Source: Mixophyes australis (taxonomy: Eukaryota; Chordata; Amphibia; Anura; Limnodynastidae). From it: a DNA stretch of 64,000 nucleotides. Of this stretch, positions 44,929 to 55,854 are shown one piece after another. Under the pieces are notes generated by a model. It ran no database searches. It was not told the origin of the DNA and was given only the letters and a program-made list of their open reading frames with translations. The DNA lies in contig JAVHZZ010000002.1 of NCBI GenBank assembly GCA_036250195.1, positions 63,819,705-63,883,704 of the forward strand, in the 5' to 3' direction. The translations under genes were made by a program, and so were the position numbers. Each line of letters opens with the position of its first letter. Positions within the stretch are counted from its first letter, which is position 1.

Positions 44929-47900
44929 TTAGTTACAGCGGAGAATGAAGGGGGGGGCAGCCTGCCTCCACTCTATGGCGATTTGACATGTGGCCGCTGA
45001 AATAATGTGACGAGCAAGTTTATTTTGGTGTCTAGTGGCCAAGGGGAAACCGAGGGGAAGAATAAAAAATTTAGGGTCGAAGGGTAAGGGGATTTGAATT
45101 AACATTTCTATCAATTCTTTAATTTCGCGCCAGAAGGGAATCAGTTTCGGGCAGTCCCACCATATATGTAAGAAAGAGCCCGCACCAGAGCATAGACGCC
45201 AACACCTGTCAGAAGAATCCGGCAGTATCTTTTGTAGCCGAGTAGGTACATAGTACCACCGGTAGAGAAGTTTGTAAACATTTTCCTTTATTCGGACGCA
45301 GATTGAGCTGGAGACAGCATTGTCCCGAATTTCCGCCCACTCCTCATCATCAAGAGGAGAGCCCAGGTCATGTTCCCATGACATCTCATGAGGGTCTCGA
45401 GGAGGAGTAGAGGGAGCAATTAGTTCAGAATAGATATTAGAAATAAGACCTGACGTCGATGCTTGGCGCAGACAGTGTATCAATTGTTGTGAGATGTCGA
45501 GAAATAAGACGTGGTTTGAAGAGGGAGTGAAAATTGCGAATTTGCAGGAATTGATAAAATATCCTTGTGGGCAGGCCAATTTTAGTTTGAATGTCCGTAA
45601 ATTGGGGAAATGTTATATCGCGGGTTATGTCATTTAGGAAACGTATCCCTCGGGAATGCCACGGAAGGAATGCGGAATGGTGTAGACCAGGAGGGAAATC
45701 AGGGTTATTAAAAAGGGGGATAATCGGTGATGGCTGCGGAGAGAGACCATGGAGCCTGATGGATGAGTCTCATATAGCCAGAGAGTGTGAAATTATGGGA
45801 TGAGACAAAGCTTTTTTGGGGCGACGGGCCCTTGGAATCCACAGAAGAGAGGCAGGAGTAAGCATCCCCAGACTTTCCGCCTCTAGTGTCACCCAGACCC
45901 TAGCAAAAACGGGACCGTTCCATAGGACACATTGAGCGATTTGGGCCGATAGATAGTATTTTTTAAAATTAGGTATACCTAGACCGCCACCCCGCGAGGA
46001 TCTCTGTAGGACCCTGAGTCGTACTCGTGGGCGTTTACCTGCCCAAATAAATTTAGAAGACTCAAATTGGAGGAATTTAAATACATAGGGGGGAATTCTA
46101 ATAGGTTAGGTTTGAAAAAGGTATAACAGTCTGGGGAGAATATTCATTTTAACAGAGTTTATACGACCTATCCAGGCGATAAATTGGAGGGACCAGGTGT
46201 TGAAATCTTTCTTAATTTGGGAAAGGGTATGGGGGAAATTAGCTTGGAATAGATGGGAGAGATTTTTGGTAAGGAAGACCCCCAGGTATTTTATTTTATG
46301 GCGATGCCAAGTGAAAGGGAATGTTTGATCTAGGATTGCTTTATCTGTTTTAGAGACATAGAAATCCAAAGTTTCAGTTTTGGCATGGTTAATTTTATAG
46401 CCCGAGGAGTGTCCATAAGTATCTAGTTCCAAAAGGAGGGGGGGGCAGAGAGGTAATGGGGTTGGACACGCTAATGAGGACATCATCTGCATACAAAGCA
46501 AGTTTGCTTTCCGTAGAACCGACCTTTATACCGGAAATAGAATGGTTGCAACGAATTCTGGATGCTAACAGTTTGATTATAAGGGCGAAGATCAATGGGG
46601 AGAGGGGGCAACCCTGGCGAGTACCATTAGAAATTGTAAATGGTTTGGAGGTTAGGCCATTGACCGAAACCGTAGCAGAAGGGTTTCTATAGAGAGCCAA
46701 AATACCAGTTAGAAACCTACCGCAAAAGCCCATGGATTCGAGAACCCCCCTCATGAATGTCCAAGAGATACGGTCAAACGCCTTTTCCGCGTCCAAGGCC
46801 ATCATGAGGGAGGGCAGTTTTCCATTATGTATAGAGTGGATCAAATTGATGGATCTTCTAGTGTTGTCGGGGGCCTGTCTCCCTGGGATGAAGCCCGTTT
46901 GGTCCGGATGAACCAGTTTGGGGAGCAGGGGGTTAAGCCTGGTAGCTAATATTTTAGCGTAGAGCTTGAGATCTACGTTGAGGGAGATGGGTCTATAGCC
47001 CGCACAGTGGAGAAGGTCTTTCCCAGGTTTGGGAATTACTGCAATATTGGCAAGCGTAGTAGCAGAGTCAAAGGAAGCCCCCTCCAGAATTTGGTTGTAA
47101 AAGGATGTTAGATAAGGAACAAGGTCCGCGGAAAACTTTTTATAATACTGTGCTGAAAAGCCATCAGGACTGGGGGCAGAAGTGGGTTTAAGGGATTTTA
47201 TAGCTAATTTTACTTCATCTGCAGTGATGTCCCCATTTAAGCAAGTGAGCTGGGATTGAGAGAGGTGTGGAAGAGGGGTATTAGCTAGGTACGACTCCAG
47301 CGAATCCGATAGGAGATCCCCCCGGGGAGGGGAGCCAGGAAGGTTATAGAGGGAAGCGTAGAAGTCTCTAAATTCCTTAACAATTTCGAGAGGGTCATAT
47401 GTTACTGAATTAGTGGAATTCTTATGGAGTTTGTCAATAGCTCCTCGGACACACCTTTGACGGAGCTTCCGAGCTAACAATGAATCCGCCTTGTCTGCCT
47501 TATCATAGAAGCGTTGCTGAAGTTTCTGTAATATGGAAGCTGCCCCTCGAGACAGAAGGGAATTAAGCTGGCCCTTTAAAGAGTTAATTTGTGTTAATAG
47601 AGATGGATCAGGGACCAACTTATGCTGAGTCAAAAGAGTGGAGATCCGTTGCTCTAATGAGGAGATTTCTAGGGCGGCTTTACACTTTACCTGCGAAGCA
47701 ACACTTATGAGTCGCCCGCGAATGGTAGCTTTGTGAGCTTCCCATATTACGCCAGGTGCCAATTCCTGAGTGGTGTTCTCTTGAAAGTAATCCGACATAG
47801 CTGATTTAATGTCCTTAAAGGAGGAAGTATTTAAAAGCAGGGAGTCGTCCAGTCGCCATCTAAAGGGGCGTTGATGATGGTGAAGAAGGTTGAGAAGAAT

Positions 47901-48605
47901 GTATACCCCCACATGGTCAGACCATGAGAATGGGACAATGCCCGCTCGAGTTGTTAGGGGTATCAGAGATTGGGAGATATGGATCATGTCAATGCGGGAG
48001 TATATCTGATGGGGAGCTGAGAAATGTGTATAGTCTCTCGCAGTGGAATTTTTAAGGCGCCAGGTGTCATGCAGGGAGTGTTGTAATAGCAAGGCAGACA
48101 AGGTGGAGGAGCCCTTGGAAGAGGGTGTGGGGAGTCCGCCTGGGGGGATGGAGGACCTATCGAGAAGAGGGTCCAGGACAGCATTAAAGTCACCTCCTAA
48201 TACAATGTGACCCTGGGCCAATCGCTAAATGTGTCGAAATAGAATTGGGAAGAACTGAGCTTGATCTTGGTTAGGGGCATAGGTAACAACTAATGTGGTC
48301 GGATAGGAGCGGAGCGTGCCAATTACTAGTAGGAAGCGACCCTCCGGGTCGGAATATGTGGAGGAAAGCTGAAATGGAACCTTATTGTGGCTGAGAATCG
48401 CAACCCCCCGTTTTTTACAGTTAGCTGAGGCAAAAAAGGTCTGGGAGAATTGCTTACCCTGGAGTTGTGTGTGTGAACCTGTAAGGTGAGTCTCCTGGAG
48501 GAAGACTATGTCCGCTTTTTCCCTTCTGCAGGCTCCAAGGACTATTGTGCGTTTGCGGGGGGAGTTGAGACCGTTGACGTTAATGGAGAGAAGTTTCAGG
48601 GTCAT
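44929..48605 (-). pseudogene. L1 ORF2: endonuclease and reverse transcriptase
   Basis: The start is taken at ATG 48605 (MTLKLLSINVNGL), as the AP-endonuclease motif follows at once; an in-frame ATG at 48677 exists but adds a leader foreign to the family. QETHL follows at about 48510. An in-frame TAG at about 48222-48224 interrupts the endonuclease just before VLGGDFNAV. RT blocks include VIPKPGKD, YRPISLN, DAEKAFDRISW, GTRQGCPLSPL and LALYADDVLIS with YADD at 46484-46495. The frame shifts at a G run near 46435-46446, is hit by an in-frame TAA just after the LLYLFQT block, continues through FIWAGKRPR, shifts again before 45579 and ends with the cysteine-rich region CWRLCSGAGSFLHIWWDC. ORF2 nicks target DNA and copies the L1 RNA; this copy is inactive. 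Confidence 0.92.
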
Positions 48606-49491
48606 GGAGGCCAAAGTGATGTATTCGTTGCTAAATGACTCATCTGGGAGCTGTAAAAGTAAGAGGGGTAGGACCAAGGAGCTTTAAATGGAGGGGAAGG
48701 TGAAGGGGGAAGAGGGGAAAGGGAGGAAAGAGAAGAGACAGCCACTAGAAGAGGAAAGAGAGAGAGAGAAGAGGAAAAAGAGAAGAGTAGCCCAATTGGG
48801 CAGAAACCCTTTAACGGTGGGATCCAGGAAGGATCCAGACATATTGTTAGTAAACATCGTATAGCTAAACAAAAGTCATATAGGGAGCGTGGGGGGTGGT
48901 GTAGATACATCTAATCAGATGTCGATGGCTCTGTCTAATAAACTGGATACAGCCATTGGAAGGGGATTCACATCCACAGGTTATCCAGATGCATAGATAA
49001 GTTGTGCAGCAGGGGAGGGGGCGGGGACAGGGAGGGGGGGAGGAGGGGAGGGAAAAAGGGGGGAAAGGGAAATAAGAAAATAGAGGTGGGGAGGGTGATG
49101 TGAGCAAGGACATTATATACAATAATACAGTACAATGGAACAAAATGAGATAACTATTGTTTCAGGTAAGTAGAGAGTACCCTAAAATATAAGATCGTAA
49201 TAACAACAACAATTGTAACATCTGAACGAGAACAGAAGATTCCAAAACCTAAGACTATGAGATGTTTGGAGTAAAGACATCCAGCTAAAGTTATAGGCGG
49301 AGTTATATTTAAGACTGTGTCCGAATTGAAGTGCAAAGGGAAAATACAATATAAAATGTAAAAACGACTATATTGGGCAGATTGCAGATAGGAGAATAAG
49401 ATCTGCGAGGTGTAACCTTCTGCTATAGGCACCTCCGGACCAATGAGTATGGAAAACAATAAAATAAGATATACTAGAACATCTAGACATT
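48606..49491 (-). other. L1 inter-ORF spacer, C/T-rich on the sense strand
   Basis: About 886 bp separate the two ORFs, more than in mammalian L1. The plus strand is strongly purine-rich (48690-48790 and 49010-49080), so the RNA is rich in C and U. Minus frames here (48602-49143) are low-complexity Ser/Pro/Phe/Leu and are not considered genes. Confidence 0.7.
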
Positions 49492-50454
49492 TCAGGTTGG
49501 AGATTCATCTCGAGCTCGATGACGAGGAACCTTAGACCACTCAGGAGTTGGAGGTGGAGATCGGTCTTGCCTTAGGGTAGCGCTGGACAGTGATCTGGAG
49601 CCGGGAAGAATGTTCAGCTTGGCTAGTATTTCCTGGCCTTGGTCTAGGGTTTTAACGTGATGAGTGGCATTTTCCGCAAAGATTTGGAGTTGAAAGGGAA
49701 ACCCCCAGCGGTAGCGAATATTGTGCTGGCGTAGGATCTTAGTGACGGGCTGAAGAGCTCTTCTTTTTTGGATAGTAGAAGGAGCAAAGTCTTGGTAGAG
49801 TTGTATATTCATGTCTCGAAAGGGAATTGAAGTGGAGTTCCTTGTGTGAGTTAGAATACGCTCTTTGATGTGGTAGTAGTGGAAGCGCACAATTATATCA
49901 CGTGGGGGTTGGTCAGAGGCTGGTCTGGCTCTGAGGGTGCGGTGCGCGCGGTCCATCATGCAGTCAGAATCTGATAGACCTGGAAGTAAATGTGAAAAGA
50001 GGTCTTTGAGAAACGGCTGAATTTCAGATGGTGAAATGTCTTCGATCACGTTACGGACTCGAATATTGTTACGCCTAGAGCGGTTTTCAGAGTCATCTTG
50101 TTTTTCTTTTAAGGATTCGACTTCATCATTTAGACGGGATAATTCTCTGTCAAATGTCGCTTGGGAGCAACAGAGGTCGTCCGTTTTTGTTTCTAGAGTA
50201 TCAGTACGCATCCCCAAGGAGGAGAGTTCCAGTTTGAGTTCAGTGACTGCCTTTGAGAGTTCCTGCTTGAAGGCTTCTTTAACCCCCTCCAATGAACTTG
50301 TCATGACTGCCTGGATCTGAGGATCTAGATCAGATGGTGAGGACAGAAGGGAGGTTTCTGAGGTGTCAGTAGAGGCTTGCAAAGCTTTATTTTTGGTCCC
50401 GAAGAAGTTAGACGTGGCAGAGTTGCCTGAGGGTTTTCTGTTCTTCTGCGACAT
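49492..50454 (-). CDS. L1 ORF1 RNA-binding protein
   Basis: An unbroken frame of 320 codons starts MSQKNRKPSGN at 50454. Residues about 55-125 form a coiled coil rich in Glu, Lys, Leu and Ser (LSRLNDEVESLKEKQDDSEN). Then comes the RNA-binding core: SRRNNIRVRNV at about 128-138, DRAHR at about 168, and PRDIIVRFHYYHIKERIL at about 183-200. The C-terminal domain runs to about 285 and a basic Pro/Ser/Arg tail ends it. This is the trimeric nucleic-acid chaperone that coats L1 RNA in the cytoplasm; length and order match the Transposase_22-type ORF1 family. It is the only intact coding frame of the element, and with ORF2 broken it could act only in trans. Confidence 0.92.
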   Translation of the reverse strand: MSQKNRKPSGNSATSNFFGTKNKALQASTDTSETSLLSSPSDLDPQIQAVMTSSLEGVKEAFKQELSKAVTELKLELSSLGMRTDTLETKTDDLCCSQATFDRELSRLNDEVESLKEKQDDSENRSRRNNIRVRNVIEDISPSEIQPFLKDLFSHLLPGLSDSDCMMDRAHRTLRARPASDQPPRDIIVRFHYYHIKERILTHTRNSTSIPFRDMNIQLYQDFAPSTIQKRRALQPVTKILRQHNIRYRWGFPFQLQIFAENATHHVKTLDQGQEILAKLNILPGSRSLSSATLRQDRSPPPTPEWSKVPRHRARDESPT

Positions 50455-51776
50455 GCTGGTTATGTTGAGGGTATAGTAAGGTATATAGGGCAGGAGGATG
50501 ATGAGGTTGGGGGAGGAGGAGGGTGCTGCACAGTAGAGTTTAGAAAATTATACAGAGTGCATCAGGCCCAGGTAGGGCATTGAAGATTACTGCATACTGC
50601 AAGGTAGATATGCAGGCGGGTGGTGAAGGTAGCACAACATAGGTAGGTTATCAAGCTAGTATCGATATGCTCCAACTTGTTATGTTAAATAATCACCACG
50701 TCACAGTGGAGAGCTGGAGGCAAACACCAGGCAGAGCTATATCCGCAGGAGCAAAAATGAACTTAAGTGTCATTGACGTCCAGCTGTTATGAACATCAGT
50801 AAAGCGCATTTCAACATTCAACCAAGTTTTGGATATATCAGAAATAATAGTTATTCAGTTCAGCCACTAGATGGTGATAGTGCTCAGAAATATATTTGCA
50901 AAGAATCCAGACTAACTTTTGACCACAAGATGGCAGTGGTGATTTTTTTTTATTTTTTTTTTGTATAGCTAGCTATGGATCCGTCACGGAGAATTGCAAC
51001 AGCTTGAATTGAATGCTAATAAATATGTGGCTTTCACTGTGCAGAAAGTTAGAAGTGAGTCAGTGTATAAATATATGGTATTTAGGCAATGGTAGGCTGG
51101 ATATGACAATGACTTCAAGAAGCTCACCTGACGATTGGAGACAGACGTGACTGGAGATCACACAAGCTGTGTCAAGCTGCAGCAGTGCCCAGACCACGCT
51201 CCCCGTGTCGGCTGGCTCCAAAGCGTGTCTTTTATGCAAGGCTGACTCTCTGCTTCAGTGAAACATCAGCAGAGGTGCTGGTCAAATGATGTTGCCGGAA
51301 CTCTGTCTCAGCAGCGTGAGGTGGACTCCGCTTCACAGCATGTGGCACATGCGGCAGGTAGGTAACCGAGGGCGGGTGGGGTTAGGCACAGGTCTGTCCC
51401 AGACTAGCGGCTCTCTAGGTGCCAGCGCTGTTCTTCTCCCTCCCAGCCTGGATATAATCAAATAAGTAGGTATTACCTTGTCGCCCGCACTTCTCCTCCA
51501 CCGGGTACTGGGTTTTATAAATAGGTGCAAGACAGATCCGTCCCTTTAGTCACTTTTCGCGCCAAAACATTCAGGGACTTCTGGCACTGCTGTCGTTCGG
51601 TCAAAAACCTCCAGCTATATTTCAGACCAGCCACGGAGGGTTCTGCTGCCCAGGGATACACTGCTCAGGTGTTATTGTCAAAGTTAAAGTTGTTTAAACT
51701 TCTCTCTCTTTTCTTGGTTGCCGGAGCTATCAGTATCCACGTCCGGCCATGTTGGCTGCTAAGCCACTCCCCCCCA
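50455..51776 (-). promoter_or_regulatory. L1 5' UTR with presumed internal promoter
   Basis: 1.3 kb precede ORF1 and end at the 5' target duplication. In full-length LINEs this interval carries the internal RNA polymerase II promoter. No specific element could be identified by eye; the 5'-most part (51720-51776) includes GCCATGTTGGCTGC and CGTCCGGCC on the plus strand. Confidence 0.6.
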
Positions 51777-51789
51777 GTCTGACTTTTTC

Positions 51790-52468
51790 AATGATAGTTA
51801 CACCATGTTTCCAGTTTAAATAAGGGTAGGATAGTCCACACCTCCTTATCCATTAACACACCCGTGATCAACCCTTTACTTGTGCACACTTGCACCTAAA
51901 CCCACCCGACTTGTGCACCCACAAACCTGTGCCAGCCCTCGACATGTCCACCCAAGCACAACATAATTGCTCTGTGTGGTATATTTCATAACATTGCATT
52001 TATATATGCTTTGTTTTAGATCCTGATTCTGTGAACATGAAAGATAGCCAGAGAATAATGGATCATGTTATCCAAAAATACAGTATTTACATTTTTTTAA
52101 ATGTTTTTATTGAAAGTTTTTAAGAACAGTACAAAATACAGACAGTGTCTTGCTTTGTCTTTATTGGGAATAAAGCATATAAAATACAACAAAATAAAGT
52201 ACATTCCCAAATCACAACTGAAATCTGAGACTGCATTACTGAGCCTCAGAAAAAGACAAAAAGAGGATTGCAAATAACAGAGCAAAAGTTAACACTCTAC
52301 AACCTCTAGATAAAGCTAAAAAAACAGACAAGGAAAAAAAGGTGAGGGTAGAAGAGGGTGTTAGAGGAATGGGCGTGGGGTGGGAACGTCTGCTCATAAG
52401 TCCCATAATCAGAAAAGAAAGGAACTGCAAGTCTAACCCAAATTCCAAGTATGTTATGACATCATATA
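51790..52468. other. unclassified non-coding DNA
   Basis: Contains TGTGCACCCACAAACCTGTG-type short repeats at 51870-51930. No gene recognised. Ends at the ATA flank of the next MITE. Confidence 0.5.
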
Positions 52469-53076
52469 GGGCCTGATTCATGTTCGGATGTACGTCCATT
52501 TGTGTAGCGTATCTTGTGGGAATTAGCTCTGCACATGCTCAGCAGCGGACCTTACACCAATGAACGCAATTGTAAGTAATTGTTATAAAAACACAAATAA
52601 CACTTACAACTGTCTACGACTTGAAAGCCAGAAAGTGGAGGGGGAGTAAACTAATGTAGGCCATGTACTGTAAGGGCATTCTGACGCAGACGTAGATGCA
52701 GCCAATTCAAGTCCTGTGTATTTGTCGTAAGTACGCTTGGTTTCACCTGTATTGTTTGCACCAACTACATGTCAGGTGTAAGTGCCACTGATAGTGATGA
52801 CTGCCACAGCACAGTCTTTCATTTAAAAACTACATGTATGTGTGCCACTAGCTAGCACAGAACAAGTAAGACTATAAAGAGACATTGTATGCACAGAACA
52901 CTTTAAAAGCATATTTATGTATTAAGTGTAAAATATATAAAATATTAAAACAAAAATGAAATCCATATTTGTATTAAGTGTTAAGATTTGTTTATTTTAA
53001 AATCAATTTTTTTGGTTTTCTGTGGTTTTTTTTTAAAATGCAACTTGCAGGTTGTGTTCCAATTTAAATCAGGCCC
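52469..53076. mobile_element. MITE, family A copy 2
   Basis: Ends are GGGCCTGATTCATGTTCGGATG and the reverse complement of AAATCAGGCCC, flanked on both sides by ATA (52466-52468 and 53077-53079). The body aligns with the copy at 675-1452 through shared blocks such as GCCGATTCAAGTCCTGTG-like, GTCAGGTGTA and GGCCATGTAC, but is 170 bp shorter. Confidence 0.8.
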
Positions 53077-53079
53077 ATA

Positions 53080-53739
53080 GTTTTTCTAACAATCAGATTC
53101 TTTAAATTCCTCCCACAGCAGCCATGTGGCACAAAATCTGTAGCGATTATCATTCACAGTTGCTATGTTGTCCATGTAACTAAAAAGTCAATGTGTGTAC
53201 AATATGATAGTGAGTTTGTACCAAATACATTTTCTTGCAGAGCTTTTAGACCATGATAAAATATGTTGCAGTGTGAAGGTTAACAATGATAAAAATAATA
53301 GTTAATAGCCATATTATACATGCTGCATCCAACTACTGATCTGCATTGTTACTTAATTGTTTAATTTGATAGAAAGAAGCCACCCTCCAAACTTTTAAAG
53401 CACTCCTTACATTTGTCCCCTGCAGCATAACATGATTGTTTACCATCATACCTTAAATGAAACTGAAATTAAACTATGTGTTCATCATACCATATGCTTT
53501 AGTTCAATATATATGGCCATTTAAATAATGTAGCCCAATCACATTTGCTAAGGTGAACAAATATTACTCAAACTATAAACTTTAGAAAATTATTTTGTTT
53601 TTTTAAACCTTTTGCCCCCAGGCCCTTGATTTGGCACTTGGGAACGTACCTGGCTACGGGTGGACCGAGCAGTAATGGGTGCAAGAACAGAGAGAGAACT
53701 TGACCTCTATGCTCCTGATCACCCGTGCCAGATGTGTCA
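53080..53739. other. unclassified non-coding DNA
   Basis: AT-rich. The right end (about 53690-53765) is a decayed third copy of the 105-bp coding duplication described for the neighbouring exon. Confidence 0.5.
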
Positions 53740-54341
53740 CTATGGCCAGTTACTTGTGGGCCTTGGATCGCTTAGGTCTATAGGTGCTAGAGCAGAGGGA
53801 GCAGTAGACTCCTGTAGCTCTTGTTCACCCATGTCATATGCGTCACTATCCAAAATTTCTTGTGGGCCTTGGATCGCTTCATCTATAGGTGCTAGAGCAG
53901 AGGGAGCAGTAGACTCCTGTAGCTCTTGTTCACCCGTGTCATATGCGTCACTATCCAAAATTTCTTGTGGGCCTTGTACCATTTGAGCTTTCATATTTTT
54001 CAGCTCAAGCAACACTGCCGAAGAGGCACAAAATGATATCATGCAAGCAGCGGACAATCTATCTTGTGCAGAGGCCAATGTAGATAGTGTTTCCTTAACA
54101 CCTGCCAGAGCTTTTACTTGTTTTTCTTGCTCTGCAAGTTGTTTCTCTTGCAGTGCAATTTGTTGCCGCTGAATCTCCAGATTTTGGTTGAGCTCCATTG
54201 CTATAGCCCTGTCAGACTGCAGATCCTGGACAATTTTTGCAACTGAAGATGTCTGTTCAGGTGCTGGAACATCTGGCGATGCTATTGGAACATTCAGGGT
54301 TGCAGATGGTGGTAGCTCGGCAACCTGTTCTTCTTCGACAT
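53740..54341 (-). CDS. terminal exon of an unidentified coiled-coil protein
   Basis: On the minus strand the frame is open from a good splice acceptor (CTCCCACATTTCCATAG, AG at 54342-54343) to the stop near 53740, about 200 codons. It opens with an acidic VEEEQ stretch and a Pro/Ala/Ser-rich segment. A strong coiled coil of Gln, Glu, Lys and Leu follows (RQQIALQEKQLAEQEKQVKA), then a small Cys/Ser/Ala block and a 35-residue unit (starting QGPQEILDSDAYD) that occurs twice in tandem, a 105-bp duplication. A third, decayed copy lies downstream. I do not recognise the protein. Such glutamine-rich coiled coils end the Myb/SANT-like proteins of Harbinger transposons, so it could be one, or a host gene; upstream exons were not found. 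Confidence 0.5.
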
Positions 54342-54472
54342 CTATGGAAATGTGGGAGACAATAATACATTAAAACACTTTTACACTTTGTACATAATGG
54401 TAAATAAATGGCATCCAAAAGTGTGTAATCATATATTTGCCCAAAATATCCTCAACATTAACCAACACCTTA

Positions 54473-54640
54473 TGGGCCTGATTCATTAAGGAAAGTACTC
54501 ATCTTTTTTACGTTTTAAGTTTTCTCCTGGACAAAACCATGTTGCAATGCAAGGGGTGGAAATTAGTGTATTATTTTGCACATAAGGATAATACATTCCT
54601 GCTGTGATTAGTACCTTTCTAGGGTGTAAAGCAGTGGTGG
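54473..54640. mobile_element. MITE-like repeat, family B copy 2
   Basis: Starts GGGCCTGATTCATTAAGGAA and shares GGACAAAACCATGTTGCAAT and TTTTGCACATAAG with the copy at 19873-20050. No inverted right end was found. Confidence 0.6.
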
Positions 54641-54999
54641 GCAACAGGCGAGCCTTCACCTGCAGCACCTAGCTCCCAATCTGACATATTCTTTGCTTTG
54701 TTACTTCCAAGCCACAATACCCTATATGCACATGGCAGAAAGGTCACACAGCACACCACAGGAGGAGTGTAGTGTGCTCTCTCTTCCACTGTGGGCTCCA
54801 GCTGTAACAGTGGGTTTGGAGTGAGAGACTTGTGGCGAGGCCTGGGGGCATATGGGGGAGGATTGATGTGCATGAGGGGGTGCACACGTGGAGGTCTGAT
54901 GGGTATGTGGCAAGGCCTGGGGGTATGTGTGGAGATCTGACTGACATGTTGGTAGGTCTGAGTGGAATGTGGGGGAGTTTTGGCGTACAACCAGCCCCT
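54641..54999. other. unclassified DNA with G-rich imperfect repeats
   Basis: At 54833-54985 an imperfect repeat of about 45-75 bp recurs (GGCAAGGCCTGGGGGTATGTG, GGCGAGGCCTGGGGGCATATG and GGTCTGA words). This makes three minus frames and one plus frame look open; none has a recognisable domain. Confidence 0.45.
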
Positions 55000-55007
55000 C
55001 TATCCTA

Positions 55008-55780
55008 TGATGAGCGCAAGGCTGCCGGGCTAAAGATCCAGCTGGCGGTCTTAGGGGACAACGTATCTGCAGCTGAGCGAGCACAGGTCATCGAGGCATG
55101 GCGCCAAGAGGGAAGGGCACCAGCCTTGCAGCCTAGGGGGGAGGCGCCCCCTAGAGGATCAGGACTGTTATTTTTACCGTTGCCCTAAATTTGAGGACTG
55201 TGTTGGGAATATTGATGAGCACCTGCAGGTATTTGAAAGGACCTGCAGGCTACACGCTGTACCCAGAGACGAATGGGTTAAGCATCTGGTGCCCACACTG
55301 CAAGGACGTGCAGTGGAGGCCTACCGTGGGATTCCCACAGAGGACTGTGCGGACTATGATATAGTGAAAAGAGCACTCCTTAAACCGGTGATGGCCAACC
55401 TGTGACACGTCAGGTGTTGTGAAACTACAAGTCCCAGCATGCTTTGCCAGCAGATAACTACCTGATAGCTGGTAGAGCATGCTGGGATTTGTAGTTTCAC
55501 AACACCTGGAGTGTCACAGTTTAGCCATCACTGCCTTAAACGGTACACTATTACCCCAGAGACCTATCGTTTAAAGTTCCGGGACTTTACAAAGGACTTC
55601 CACGCCACTCGCGAGGAAGTTTGCCAACCTGCTGCTGAAGTTTGCCAGGAAGTGCATGCGCGGGGCAGGTGCCCAGACCATGGATGAGGTAATAGATTTG
55701 ATGTACAAAAATAGACAAGTAGATGTAGAAGCGGTGGTCTGCGCAGCAAATCAGCTGCTGCTAAAACGCCTTTAAGGAAT
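55008..55780 (+). pseudogene. Gmr1-like gag, SCAN-like capsid domain (interrupted)
   Basis: The N-terminal part reads YDERKAAGLKIQLAVLGDN and then AERAQVIEAWRQEG to about 55165. It then shifts phase and continues as FEDCVGNIDEHLQVFERTCR, VPRDEWVKHLVPTLQGRAVE and DYDIVKRALLK up to the MITE at 55386. Beyond the MITE it resumes with RYTITPETYRLKFRDFTKDF (55542 onward). The string of amphipathic helices with W..HL.P.L.G.A...Y and RY.(I/L)TPE.YR.KFR matches the SCAN/Gmr1 capsid fold. The coding sequence on the two sides of the MITE joins in phase if one copy of the 8-bp duplication is removed. A further shift follows near 55615. Confidence 0.8.
55386..55533. mobile_element. hAT MITE inserted in gag
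   Basis: 148 bp with CGGTGATGGCCAACCTGTGA at the left and, in reverse complement, CAGTGATGGCTAAACTGTGA at the right; CAGTGATGG is a hAT-type terminus. Long inverted arms contain GTTGTGAAACTACAAGTCCC and its partner. The exact 8-bp duplication CCTTAAAC flanks it (55378-55385 and 55534-55541). It interrupts the gag helix coding sequence. Confidence 0.95.
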
Positions 55781-55854
55781 CACACAATATTCCCAGAATT
55801 AGAACAAAAGTATTTTGCATGGTACTTCACTATATAACGGAGGAGAGATCATCA

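Larger units (their letters stand above)
44477..51776 (-). mobile_element. full-length L1-type LINE
   Basis: The element reads on the minus strand. It is flanked by the 13-bp direct repeat GTCTGACTTTTTC at 44464-44476 and 51777-51789. An A-rich 3' tail (poly-T on the plus strand at 44477-44490) adjoins the left copy, the signature of target-primed reverse transcription. From 5' to 3' it has a 1.3 kb 5' UTR, ORF1, an unusually long spacer of about 0.9 kb, ORF2 (endonuclease, RT and C-terminal domain) and a 3' UTR of about 0.45 kb. At 7.3 kb it is intact in extent, but ORF2 carries at least two nonsense codons and two frameshifts. Confidence 0.93.

Noticed and set aside
48602..49143. Ser/Pro/Phe-rich minus frames upstream of L1 ORF2
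   Set aside because: Composition artefacts of the C/T-rich inter-ORF spacer; they overlap each other and have no domain.
54619..55084. Three overlapping minus frames rich in Pro, His and Thr
   Set aside because: They arise from the imperfect G-rich tandem repeat at 54833-54985 and overlap in all phases.
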